Assembly (NCBI GenBank): GCA_016188005.1
Contig: JACPIQ010000068.1
Location: 1-64,000, forward strand
DNA from: Candidatus Rokuibacteriota bacterium
Lineage (GTDB): Bacteria > Methylomirabilota > Methylomirabilia > Rokubacteriales > CSP1-6
Direction of reading: 5' to 3'
Length of the DNA: 64,000 bases
Position 1 is the stretch's first letter. The number at the start of each line of letters is the position of its first letter. Position numbers and translations under genes: made by a program. Below are positions 44,283 to 52,219 of this stretch, piece after piece. The notes beneath the pieces are model-generated. The model had not been told where the DNA came from. It saw only the letters and a program-made list of their open reading frames with translations, and ran no database searches.

Positions 44283-45776
44283 CTACGGCGCTTCGGCAGC
44301 CGCGCGCCTGACGGGGATGTGAACGAAGAGCTCCTCGGGGCGCGGCCGCGGCGCCGACGACCTTCCCGGCGGGGCGATGAGGTAGGACGTCTCGCGAGCG
44401 TGATCCTCGCACTGCCGCTCCACGCTGTAGATGCTGCCGAACTTCCAGAGCATGCGTGCGTAGTTCGTCTGCCCGCGCCCCAGCGCTCGCAGCAGGGGGA
44501 CGCCGTAGCGACGGAGGGCGCCCCAGCCGAGATGCTTGCGGGCGAGGATCTGCTGGGTGCGCACCAGCTCCTCGTAGAAGCGCCGGAGCGGCAGCCGCGT
44601 TGGCAGCACCGCGTGCTGGACGTCGAAGAGGCGGTAGTCGCGTGTGGCGAGCTTGCGCGACTCGGTGAGCCAGGTCTCGGTGCCCGGGTAGGGCGTGGCC
44701 ACGGTGAGGTGGACGATCTCAGGCACGCTGAGCGCCCACTCCCGGACGATGGCGAAGCGCCGCTCGTCCCAGTCGGGGTCGGCGATGAGGTTCACGGCCA
44801 CGGTGAAGCCCAGCTCGCGCGCGATCTCCAGCGCCCTGAAGTTCTCGCCGGGGGTCACGCGCTTGCGGTGCCGTCGCAGCGCCTCCTCGTCCAGCGCCTC
44901 GAGCCCCAGGAACATGTAGAAGAGCCCGAGCCGCCTCCAGTAGGCGAAGACCTCCCGGTTCTTGATGAGCACATCGCAGCGCGTCTCCACGTAGTACCGC
45001 TTGCGGATGCCTCGCCGCTCGACCTCGCGGCCGACGGCCATGCCGTGCTCCGGGTGGATGAATGCCACGTCGTCCACCAGGAACACGTTCGGCTCCCGGA
45101 TCCGCGCGAGATCCTCCGCCGCCCCCTCGGGCGAGGCCTTGCGGTAGGAGCGGCCGTAGAAGGTCCACGCGCTGCAGAAGGAGCAGTCCCAGGGGCATCC
45201 CCGAGTCAGCTCAGCCGACGCGCAGGGGTCCAGCACGCCGATGAAGTAGCGGTGGCGGTCCCGCGCGAGGTCCCGCGCCGGCAGGTGCCGGTCGAGACTG
45301 TCCAGCAGCGTCGGCGCCGGTCCCGCGGCCTGGCGGGTGACCACGCCTGGGAGGGCCTCGAGGCGCGGGTCGCCGACGGCCTCGAGCAGGAGCGGGGCGA
45401 TCTCCTCGCCCTCGCCGCGCACGACGCAGTCGATGGCTCCGCCGGCGTGCTCCAGAACCTCCGGCGCAATGAAGGAGGCACTGTGACCGCCGACGAAGAC
45501 GAAGCAGTCCGGCCTCTGGCGCTTGATCTCCCGGGCGAGGTCGATCACCTCGGGCACGTTGGCGACATAGTTCACCGAGAATCCCACGGCCTGCGGGGTG
45601 AAGTCGGCGAGCTCGCGCGAAAGCGCGCGGGGGGGGGAGATCTGCAGATCGAGGAGCCGCACCTGGTGGCCGGCGTCGCGGATCGCGCCTGCCACGCGCT
45701 CGAGCCCCAGCGGCTCGAGCCGGAGGTAAAGCTCCGAGTACATCAGGGGACTCGGATGGACGAGCAGGACTCGCAT
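44283..45776 (-). CDS. hpnR: Hopanoid C-3 methylase HpnR (B12-binding radical SAM)
   Basis: This 497-aa radical-SAM methylase has an N-terminal cobalamin-binding domain (MRVLLVHPSPLMYSELYLRL, GFSVNYVANVPEVIDLAREI, FVFVGGHSASFIAPEVLEHA) and a central radical-SAM motif CPWDCSFC within ELTRGCPWDCSFCSAWTFYG. HpnR adds a methyl group at C-3 of hopanoids. The match extends through VDDVAFIHPEHGM and PYPGTETWL, and the length fits the family. ATG 45776 follows GGGAGG. No other hopanoid gene is in the window. Confidence 0.88.
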   Translation of the reverse strand: MRVLLVHPSPLMYSELYLRLEPLGLERVAGAIRDAGHQVRLLDLQISPPRALSRELADFTPQAVGFSVNYVANVPEVIDLAREIKRQRPDCFVFVGGHSASFIAPEVLEHAGGAIDCVVRGEGEEIAPLLLEAVGDPRLEALPGVVTRQAAGPAPTLLDSLDRHLPARDLARDRHRYFIGVLDPCASAELTRGCPWDCSFCSAWTFYGRSYRKASPEGAAEDLARIREPNVFLVDDVAFIHPEHGMAVGREVERRGIRKRYYVETRCDVLIKNREVFAYWRRLGLFYMFLGLEALDEEALRRHRKRVTPGENFRALEIARELGFTVAVNLIADPDWDERRFAIVREWALSVPEIVHLTVATPYPGTETWLTESRKLATRDYRLFDVQHAVLPTRLPLRRFYEELVRTQQILARKHLGWGALRRYGVPLLRALGRGQTNYARMLWKFGSIYSVERQCEDHARETSYLIAPPGRSSAPRPRPEELFVHIPVRRAAAEAP

Positions 45777-45839
45777 CGGGACCCTCCCGTGCCTCATGAG
45801 TATACGCGGTCACGTCCCGGAAAACCTGTTCCGCGAAAG

Positions 45840-47225
45840 TCAGTGGCGCTCGGGGGCGAGGGTGTGAGTGAAGCGGACCCGACCCGTGACATCCACGATG
45901 CGCACGGAGAGGCCCGCCTCGTCGATCCGGATCTCGCCGAAGTTCTCGACCTCGCCGAGGCCGTAGAGCGTGCGGGAGTTGAGCTCCTGGTCGGTCGGAC
46001 GCGGCCGGCCCAGCGAGGCCGAGAGCGGCCCCGCGATGAACTCGTGGAAGGCCCAGCCGGCCGCCGGCTCGTGGCGGAGCAGCTCCGCGTGGTGCACGTC
46101 GGCGGCGAGGAAGATCAGGTTCCTGACGCCGGCCTCGCGGAAGGCGCGCAGGATCGCATCGCGCTCCACGGCGAAGCCGGTGCCGCCCTCCTCCGGGAAG
46201 CCGAGGATGTTCGCGTTGCTCCAGGAGTCCCTGGCGCCCCGCCCCGTGGGCACGGACAGGGACACGCTCGTCACGACGACCTTCCACGTGGCCGTCGAGG
46301 CCGGCACCCCCTCCACGAGCCAGCGCTTCTGCGCGGCCCCGAGCATGGTCTTGCCCGGTCCGTCGGGGTGGGTGTTGGGGCTCCGGTACTGCCGCGTGTC
46401 CAGGATGAACAGCTCCAGCCGCCGCCCCCACTGGAACTGGCGGTACAGCCGCCCGGGCTCGGAGTGTGGCGGCTCTACGGGAAAGTAGTCGAGGAAGGCC
46501 CGGCGGCCCGTGGGCATGAGCCGGTCCGCGGAGCCGGCGAAGTCATTCCTCACCTCGTGGTCGTCCCAGATGGCATAGACCGAAGCGCGCTGGAAGAAGT
46601 GCTGCAGCGCCGGGTCGGCACGGTTGTAGCGGTGCTTGCTGCGGAACTCGGCCAGCGTGCGGGCCACCCCGCCATATCCTGGCACACGGTCCGGGCCCTC
46701 GCAGACGTGATCGGCATAGATCGTGTCGCCGACGAAGATGAAGAAGTCGAGCGAGCGGCCGGCGAGGGCGCGGAAGATGGGGTAGCCCTCGGTCACGTGG
46801 CGGCAGGCAGTCCGGCTACCCAGGTCGCCGCTCCACGCGAAGGTCACGGGCGCCGCCGCCGAGGGCGCGGGCGCCGTCACGAACTCCCCGTCCACCCGGC
46901 GGGCCCCTTGCTCCACGGTGTAGCGCTGACGCGCGCCTGGCTGGAGCCCGCTCAGCCTGATCTTCGTCGCCAGGTCGGCAGCCGGGGCGGCCTCCACGTG
47001 GCCCAGGCCGGCGAGAGGGCCGGCGGCTGGGCCATAGCGGAAGGTCACGGGGCCAGGCTCGGGAGCGCGAGCCCAGAGGACAGCTCCGCTGTCGGTGACC
47101 TCGCCCACCGTCACGAGGATCTCTCGGGGCCTCTCGGCCCCGCCGGCCAGCGCAGCGCCCAGCAGGAGCGCCGCGGCGGTGGCCCAGACCGCCGCGACGG
47201 GGCGCGGCCGCCGGCCCGGCCTCAT
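45840..47225 (-). CDS. PhoD-like alkaline phosphatase D family protein
   Basis: This 461-aa secreted metallophosphoesterase has a signal peptide at the N-terminus from ATG 47225 (VWATAAALLLGAALAGG), an N-terminal fibronectin-like domain (VTDSGAVLWARA), and the PhoD core: SGDLGSRTACR, FIFVGDTIYADH, YAIWDDHEVRNDF, LFILDTRQYRSPN and FLAADVHHAELL. An upstream ATG at 47324 would overlap the next gene and add an arginine-rich stretch, so I prefer the shorter form. It hydrolyses phosphodiesters or monoesters outside the cytoplasm. Confidence 0.88.
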   Translation of the reverse strand: MRPGRRPRPVAAVWATAAALLLGAALAGGAERPREILVTVGEVTDSGAVLWARAPEPGPVTFRYGPAAGPLAGLGHVEAAPAADLATKIRLSGLQPGARQRYTVEQGARRVDGEFVTAPAPSAAAPVTFAWSGDLGSRTACRHVTEGYPIFRALAGRSLDFFIFVGDTIYADHVCEGPDRVPGYGGVARTLAEFRSKHRYNRADPALQHFFQRASVYAIWDDHEVRNDFAGSADRLMPTGRRAFLDYFPVEPPHSEPGRLYRQFQWGRRLELFILDTRQYRSPNTHPDGPGKTMLGAAQKRWLVEGVPASTATWKVVVTSVSLSVPTGRGARDSWSNANILGFPEEGGTGFAVERDAILRAFREAGVRNLIFLAADVHHAELLRHEPAAGWAFHEFIAGPLSASLGRPRPTDQELNSRTLYGLGEVENFGEIRIDEAGLSVRIVDVTGRVRFTHTLAPERH

Positions 47226-47274
47226 CGGCCAGGCGGGGGAAGTGGGGCGAAGAAACCGGACCGGACGTCCACGA

Positions 47275-47802
47275 TCACCGGTCCGGCCTCCGCGCCTCCT
47301 CCTCGAAGCGCTGGTCATTGTCACGGTTGAAGACCCAGCACGTGTTCTCGAGCTGGGGCACGCCGGCGAGGACGAAGCTCCGCCGGGCGAGCGGATCGGC
47401 GAGGATGCGGGCCGCCTGCACGGGATCGGCCCGGACCCGCTCCCTCAGCCGGAGCATGGTGACCTGGAAGGCTGCCCGCCCCATGTCCGTGACAATCTCC
47501 ATCAGGTGCGGGCAGCCGAGACTCGTGCCCACCTTGTCCTGGGCGATCCTGGCGAAGCCGCGGTGCAGCCGCTCGCCCACGAGCCCGCCCAGCACCCCCG
47601 TGGCGCCGGCGCAGAAGGGCGGGTTGGTCCCCCTCACCATCTCCCCGGTGGCCTCGACGATGGTCATGGAGGGATAGGTGACCAGCAGCGTCGCGCGGAT
47701 GTGATGGACGTCGTCCTCGAGCGTGCCCAGGAACCGGAAGCGGCCCTCCGCCTCCTGCTCGATCACCACCTCCTTGCGTCGGGTGAAGAAGGGTGTTGCC
47801 AT
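47275..47802 (-). CDS. DUF2889 domain protein
   Basis: This 175-aa soluble protein of the DUF2889 family shows VYPS-like ATLLVTYPSMTIVEATGEM, an FCAGATGVLGGLVGERLHRGF helix and VGTSLGCPHLMEIVTDMGRAA with a conserved Cys-x-His. Family members are often encoded beside CoA-thioester and SDR genes of aromatic or lipid catabolism, and here an SDR gene lies 36 nt upstream. No function is established. Confidence 0.8.
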   Translation of the reverse strand: MATPFFTRRKEVVIEQEAEGRFRFLGTLEDDVHHIRATLLVTYPSMTIVEATGEMVRGTNPPFCAGATGVLGGLVGERLHRGFARIAQDKVGTSLGCPHLMEIVTDMGRAAFQVTMLRLRERVRADPVQAARILADPLARRSFVLAGVPQLENTCWVFNRDNDQRFEEEARRPDR

Positions 47803-47838
47803 CGTCGTAGGGCCAGGGCCGGTGTCTGGCTCCCGCAG

Positions 47839-48750
47839 TCAGACCAGCGGGTCGTAGTTGAAGTACTGGCCGGAGGTCTCGAGCGGCACGAGGTGGTGCT
47901 TGAGCGTCCCCGGGAACATGTCAGCCAGCCGCTCGGGGGTCCAGCCGGGCTCGTGATGGACGCTGCGCGTCGGACGCATGTGGCCGAAGAGCATGATCTC
48001 CTTGCCGCGTACCCCCAGGACCTGCCCCGAGACCTCCTTGGCGGCGTCCGAGGCTAGGAAGACCGCCACGGGGGCGATGTGCTCCGGGCCCATCTTCTTG
48101 ATCTTCTCCACGCGCGCCTTCTGCGCCTCGGTCTCGGTCGGGATGGTGCCGATCATCCGCGTCCACGCGAAGGGAGAGATGCAGTTGGCAGTCACGTTGT
48201 AGCGCGCCATGTCCAGCGCCACCACCTTGGTGAAGCCCACGATGCCGAGCTTGGCGGCGGCGTAGTTGGCCTGTCCCACGTTGCCCACCAGACCCGAGGT
48301 GGAGGTCATGTTGATCAGGCGCCCCCACTTCTGCTCGCGCATGTGGGGCACCGCCGCGCGCGTGACGGCGAAGCAGCCCTTGAGGTGCGTGTCGATGACG
48401 CCGTCCCACTCCTCCTCCGTCATGTTGAAGATCATGCGGTCGCGGAGGATGCCCGCGTTGTTCACCACGATGTCCACGCGCCCGAAGTGGTCCAGCGCCG
48501 CCTGCACGATGTTCCGCCCGCCCGCCATGGTGGCCACCGAGTCGTAGCTGGCCGTGGCCCGCCCGCCCAGGCCCTTGATCTCGCTCACGACCTCGTCGGC
48601 GGGCGCCGAGCCTCCGCCCGCGCCGTCGGCGCCGCCGCCGTAGTCGTTGACTACCACCGCCGCGCCGTGCCGGGCCATCAGCAAGGCGATCTCCCGGCCG
48701 ATCCCGCGGCCCGCGCCGGTCACGACGGCCACCTTGTCCTGTAGCATCAT
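47839..48750 (-). CDS. SDR-family oxidoreductase (3-hydroxyacyl-CoA dehydrogenase type)
   Basis: This 303-aa short-chain dehydrogenase has the cofactor motif TGAGRGIG, NNAG in VVNNAGILRD, catalytic Ser in NMTSTSGLVGNVGQ and the YAAAK motif. The insertion NDYGGGADGAGGGSAPADE after strand 2 and the extended C-terminus are typical of the multifunctional-enzyme-type hydroxyacyl-CoA dehydrogenases of beta-oxidation, in which NAD(P) oxidises the 3-hydroxy group. It lies 14 nt upstream of a DUF2889 gene region and next to a broken CoA-transferase, suggesting a former acyl-CoA degradation set. Confidence 0.9.
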   Translation of the reverse strand: MMLQDKVAVVTGAGRGIGREIALLMARHGAAVVVNDYGGGADGAGGGSAPADEVVSEIKGLGGRATASYDSVATMAGGRNIVQAALDHFGRVDIVVNNAGILRDRMIFNMTEEEWDGVIDTHLKGCFAVTRAAVPHMREQKWGRLINMTSTSGLVGNVGQANYAAAKLGIVGFTKVVALDMARYNVTANCISPFAWTRMIGTIPTETEAQKARVEKIKKMGPEHIAPVAVFLASDAAKEVSGQVLGVRGKEIMLFGHMRPTRSVHHEPGWTPERLADMFPGTLKHHLVPLETSGQYFNYDPLV

Positions 48751-48789
48751 GGGTTCCCTCTCCTCAGGAATGACATCGGGTCCACTGCG

Positions 48790-49243
48790 TCACAGCACGC
48801 CCCCAGCGCCGGGGACCTCGATCTCGGTCTCGGCGTACCCGATCTCCCTCGATACCTCCCGCGTGTGCTCCCCCAGCGCCGGCGCCGGGGTCCGGATGGT
48901 GCCGGGCGTCTTCTCGAGCTTCACCGGCGTGGCCGCCCCGGAACTCCTCGATGATCATGTCGGCCCGCTCCGCCAGCCGCCGGAACACGGCGAGGCCCTC
49001 CGGGCGGCGCAGGTCCACGCACACCCCGCGCTTGTTCCGGTTGACAACGAGGTGGAGGAGACCCTCGCCCCCGCGGTACGCGCGGTACACCGTGCGGCCC
49101 GCGTCGGCGGACTCGCACGCCTCGACCTTGACGACGTCGGCGCCCAGGTCGCCAAGACACATCCCGCGGAATGGCCCCGCGATGAGATGGGCGGCCTCCA
49201 GGACCCGGATCCCCTCGAGCGGCGGCGGAGACGGCGGTGCCAT
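48790..49243 (-). pseudogene. CaiB/BaiF CoA-transferase, central part deleted
   Basis: The first 100 or so codons are a normal family III start ([56 protein letters not shown]). At about 48935 the homology jumps, out of frame, to a C-terminal end (TPVKLEKTPGTIRTPAPALG, then EHTREV and EIGYAETEIEVPGAGGVL) that stops at 48790. About 250 central residues, including the active-site region, are missing. The reading frame as it stands would run on to 48764 with an unrelated tail. Confidence 0.75.
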
Positions 49244-49303
49244 GACCGGTCAACCCTAGCACATTCGCGGCGGGGCGGGGCCGCCGCCTGGCGCCTGAAG
49301 CAA

Positions 49304-50128
49304 TCATCCCAGACGTCCCTGGCGCCGCGAGCGGCGCCAGGCCTCCAGCGCTGCCGCGTACTCGGCGCCCAGGAGCAAGACGATGCCCGTGTAGTAGGCG
49401 AACATCGCCAGCGCCACGAGCACCCCCAGCGGGCCGTAGATCTGATCGTAGACGCCCACGGCGAGGATGTACCAGCGGAACAGTTGCTTGGCGATCTCCC
49501 ACAGGACGGCCGCCAGGAGGGCGCCGGCCAGCGCCGCGCCCGCCGGCACCTTGCGGCTTGGGAAGTAGCGGTAGGCGACGAAGAAGAGACCGGCGTTGAG
49601 CCCGAGCGCCAGCGCGACGGACATCCAGCGGATCCACTGGCGGGGCACGAGAAAGGGCGTCAGCACGAAGGCTCTGAGCCAGAAGAACAGGTCCATGATG
49701 CCGATGCTGGCCAGGAAGAGGGCGCCCATCACGAAGAGCATGAGGACGTCGTAGAGCATGCCGCGGAAGAAGCCGCGCCCTCGCCTGACGGCGAAGATCT
49801 CGTTCATGACCTGCCGCAGGGACCCGAAGAGCTGCGTGGAGAAGAGCAGCAGAATGGCGGTGCCGAGGAGACCGGAGAGGTTGCGCGTGGCGATGATGCG
49901 GGCGAGGGCGTCGCTCACCTCCCTCCGGTACACGGGGATGATCTGGGCGAGCTGGCTCAGCACCGCCTGGGTCGCGGCCTCGCTGGTGAGGACGAAGCCG
50001 AGGGCCGACACCACGAGGAAGAGCATGGGGATGAGACAGATGAGCAGGTAGAAGGAGAGCCCGGCGGCCATGAACAGACCGCGGTGGGCCGCGAAGCCCC
50101 GGAGCGCCCGCCAGAGCGCCAGGATCAC
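49304..50128 (-). CDS. YihY/BrkB-family membrane protein
   Basis: This 274-aa inner-membrane protein with about six helices belongs to the YihY family once mislabelled RNase BN. Signals are the N-terminal GFAAHRGLFMAAGLSFYLLICLIPMLF, the SGLLGTAILLLFSTQLFGSLRQVMNEIF segment, and FAYYTGIVLLLGAEYAA near the C-terminus. Function is unresolved. It is followed by unrelated genes on both sides. Confidence 0.88.
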   Translation of the reverse strand: MILALWRALRGFAAHRGLFMAAGLSFYLLICLIPMLFLVVSALGFVLTSEAATQAVLSQLAQIIPVYRREVSDALARIIATRNLSGLLGTAILLLFSTQLFGSLRQVMNEIFAVRRGRGFFRGMLYDVLMLFVMGALFLASIGIMDLFFWLRAFVLTPFLVPRQWIRWMSVALALGLNAGLFFVAYRYFPSRKVPAGAALAGALLAAVLWEIAKQLFRWYILAVGVYDQIYGPLGVLVALAMFAYYTGIVLLLGAEYAAALEAWRRSRRQGRLG

Positions 50129-50161
50129 CGCAACAAGACCGGACCGCGGGGCGGCCTCAGG

Positions 50162-50953
50162 CTACACCACGCTCCTGATGAGGCCCCCGTCCACCTGGAT
50201 GACGGCTCCGGTGACATAGGAGGCCCGCTGGGAGGCGAGGAAGACGACCACGCTGGCGAACTCCTCGGGGGTGCCAACGCGCCCCATCGGGATGTCGGCG
50301 CCGGCCAGCGCCATCTGCGCCTCGAGGCTCCGGCTCGCCGTCCGCGCCCGCTCCGTCTGGTGCTGGAGGAAGCGGTCCGTCAGGATCCGCCCCGGCAGCA
50401 CCAGGTTCACGGTGATGTTGTCCTTGGCGAGGTCTCCGGCCAGGGTCTTGAACAGCCCCGCCACACCCGGCCGGATGCCGTTGGAGAGGACCAGCCCGTC
50501 CACCGGCTGCTTCACGGAGGAAGACTGGATGGCGAGGATGCGCCCCCATCTCCGCTGCCTCATGTGAGGCAACGCTGCGCGGATGAGCCGCACCGTGGAC
50601 AGGTGCACCTGCTCGAAGGCCTCGTTCCACTGCGCGTCCGTCATCTGGTCGAAGCCGCCGGGCGGCGGCCCGCCGACGTTGGCGACCAGGACATCCACCC
50701 CGCCGAGGACCTCGGCGGTGCGCGCCATGGCGCGCGCCACGTCCTCGGCCCGGCTGAGGTCGGCCGGGACGGCCAGCGCCTCGCCGCCCGTCTGCTTCCG
50801 CACCTCCTCGGCGGCCTCGCGGAGCGGACCATCGTTGCGGGCGCACATGGCCACGCGCGCCCCCTCGGCCGCCAGTCCGAGCGCGCAGGCCCGGCCCATG
50901 CCCTTGCTTGCCGCCGCCACGAAAGCCACCTTGCCCGCGAGTCCGAGATCCAT
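50162..50953 (-). CDS. SDR-family oxidoreductase
   Basis: This 263-aa short-chain dehydrogenase shows strong similarity of layout to the SDR at 55803. The cofactor motif is AAASKGMGRA (G replaced by AAS, as in the 3-oxoacyl-ACP reductase-like FabG subgroup), with NVGG instead of NNAG, catalytic Ser in IQSSSVKQPVDGL, and VNLVLPGRILTDR. The usual YxxxK is altered to SNGIRPG, so the catalytic Tyr appears to be missing, as in a known divergent SDR subgroup. The substrate is unknown. Confidence 0.85.
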   Translation of the reverse strand: MDLGLAGKVAFVAAASKGMGRACALGLAAEGARVAMCARNDGPLREAAEEVRKQTGGEALAVPADLSRAEDVARAMARTAEVLGGVDVLVANVGGPPPGGFDQMTDAQWNEAFEQVHLSTVRLIRAALPHMRQRRWGRILAIQSSSVKQPVDGLVLSNGIRPGVAGLFKTLAGDLAKDNITVNLVLPGRILTDRFLQHQTERARTASRSLEAQMALAGADIPMGRVGTPEEFASVVVFLASQRASYVTGAVIQVDGGLIRSVV

Positions 50954-51015
50954 GCCGCTCCTCTCAGTTGGGTATGGGCGTCTGGGGTTGCCCCGCGTCC
51001 CCTCCCGCGGTTGCT

Positions 51016-51046
51016 GCCGCCAGCCACGCGGAGCGTTGCTGGCGGC
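51016..51046 (-). terminator. Hairpin downstream of the hydrolase gene
   Basis: GCCGCCAGC (51016-51024) and GCTGGCGGC (51038-51046) can form a perfect 9-bp stem with a 13-nt loop in the 284-nt gap between the hydrolase stop and the SDR start. It may end the hydrolase transcript; no U tract follows. The rest of the gap shows nothing recognisable. Confidence 0.4.
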
Positions 51047-51237
51047 GCTCTCTCCGGACCCTTGGCTTCTCCCCGCTGACGGGGCGGGACAGCGTCATCT
51101 CCTGGCCCGTTGCGCACCGGCCCAACGTGGCGCAAGGCAGCGCGTTGCCGCGAAGGGCGCCCCCGGCCCCACACGGCGGTTCGTCGGCGGGGTTCCGAGA
51201 CGGGACACTAGCACGGACAGCGCGGAGGTCGCAACGC

Positions 51238-52077
51238 TCACGGCCCGAGGTGCTTGCGGAAGAAGGACTCCACCTGGCGGAACGCGTCGGCCGCGGCCTC
51301 GGCTTGGTACGACACGGTGGCGCCGCGCCCCCCGGGCTTGTGGTCGTTCCCGACATGCGGAAGCACCTCGAGCCGCTGCCCCTCAACGTCGAAGTAGTGG
51401 TAGGCCCCTGGGTAGATCACCAGGGAGACCTCGGCCCCGCGCGCCCGCATGCTGTCCACCATCTCCTGGCACACGGGCGCGGGTGTCCAGTCATCCGCCC
51501 CGCCGATCAGTACCAGGAGCGGGCGGACCACGAGCTGCTTCACCAGGGAGGAGCAGCCGCCGGGATAGACGCCCACCGCGGCCGCAAAGCCGGGCGCGGG
51601 CAGCTTCACTCCGCGCTTCTGCGCCCGCTCGAGGCTCGGCCCGTTGATCACCGCCATGGCGTAGACACCGCCCTGGGAGAACCCCAGGGCCGCCACGCGG
51701 TCCGGCCGGACGAACGGCTGCGATTGCAGCCAGCGGAGAGCGCCCATCGCATCGTCGAAGCGCGCGGTGATCGGGATGTCGTCAGGGGTCTCGGGGAGGC
51801 AGTCCCCCGCCACCTTCCGGGGGCCGAAGCTGTCCACCACGAGCGCGACGTACCCGCGGGCGGCGAGCCAGCGGGCCCAGCGCTCGAGCTGCGGGGAGAG
51901 GCCGCCGCAACCGTGCAGCAGCACCACTGCCGGGAAGGGTCCTCGGCCTGGCGGGGCGCTGAGCCTCGCCCTGATCTCCTCCGGGGCCCCAGGCGTCACG
52001 CTGTGGAACGCCACGGCTCCTGCGCAACCGCCGAGGAGCCCGGCCAGCGCGAGCGCAGCAAGCAGACGGGTCGTCAT
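51238..52077 (-). CDS. Dienelactone hydrolase-family lipoprotein
   Basis: This 279-aa alpha/beta hydrolase is exported as a lipoprotein: the lipobox LLGGC lies at residues about 14 to 18 after a short hydrophobic stretch. The oxyanion region is VVLLHGCGG, the nucleophile is Ser in ALGFSQGGVYA, the acid is likely Asp in LIGGADDWTPA, and the histidine is in YPGAYHYFDVEG. It belongs to the DLH group, but a periplasmic location argues for an esterase role rather than for chlorocatechol degradation. A repeat copy abuts its start. Confidence 0.88.
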   Translation of the reverse strand: MTTRLLAALALAGLLGGCAGAVAFHSVTPGAPEEIRARLSAPPGRGPFPAVVLLHGCGGLSPQLERWARWLAARGYVALVVDSFGPRKVAGDCLPETPDDIPITARFDDAMGALRWLQSQPFVRPDRVAALGFSQGGVYAMAVINGPSLERAQKRGVKLPAPGFAAAVGVYPGGCSSLVKQLVVRPLLVLIGGADDWTPAPVCQEMVDSMRARGAEVSLVIYPGAYHYFDVEGQRLEVLPHVGNDHKPGGRGATVSYQAEAAADAFRQVESFFRKHLGP

Positions 52078-52145
52078 TCAGCACGCCTGAACGTCGAGGA
52101 CTCCAGGGTGCCGCCGCGCCTCTTCGCGCACGCGCTCATCGGGGG
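52078..52145 (-). repeat. Single diverged copy of the 10-kb spacer repeat
   Basis: The sequence from CGCCTGAACG through GAGGACTCCAGGGTGCCG and CGCCTCTTCG to CTCATCGGGG follows the same order of blocks as the units at 10060-10398. It abuts the start codon of the hydrolase gene, just as the array abuts the start of the MoeA-like gene. It identifies the element as dispersed and intergenic. Confidence 0.6.
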
Positions 52146-52163
52146 AGAGCATACCGGAGCGGG

Positions 52164-52198
52164 GGCGGCCCTTCCAGGGCCGCCGGGTGCGGTAGAAT
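52164..52198 (+). promoter_or_regulatory. Candidate promoter with overlapping inverted repeat
   Basis: A -10-like TAGAAT (52193-52198) lies 22 nt before the ATG of the selenoprotein candidate. Immediately upstream GGCGGCCC and GGGCCGCC form a perfect 8-bp inverted repeat around TTCCA (52164-52184), covering the expected -35 region, which has no good -35 box. This arrangement would suit control by a DNA-binding protein. Confidence 0.35.
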
Positions 52199-52219
52199 CG
52201 GCCGAGGAGGGCTTCCGCC

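Noticed and set aside
47226-47324. Upstream start for the PhoD-like gene
   Set aside because: It would add 33 arginine-rich residues before the signal peptide and overlap the DUF2889 gene.
44319-47330. A 1003-codon open frame on the plus strand opposite hpnR and the PhoD-like gene
   Set aside because: It is antisense to two clear genes and has only His/Arg/Gly-rich composition with no motif; GC-rich codon bias leaves such shadows open.
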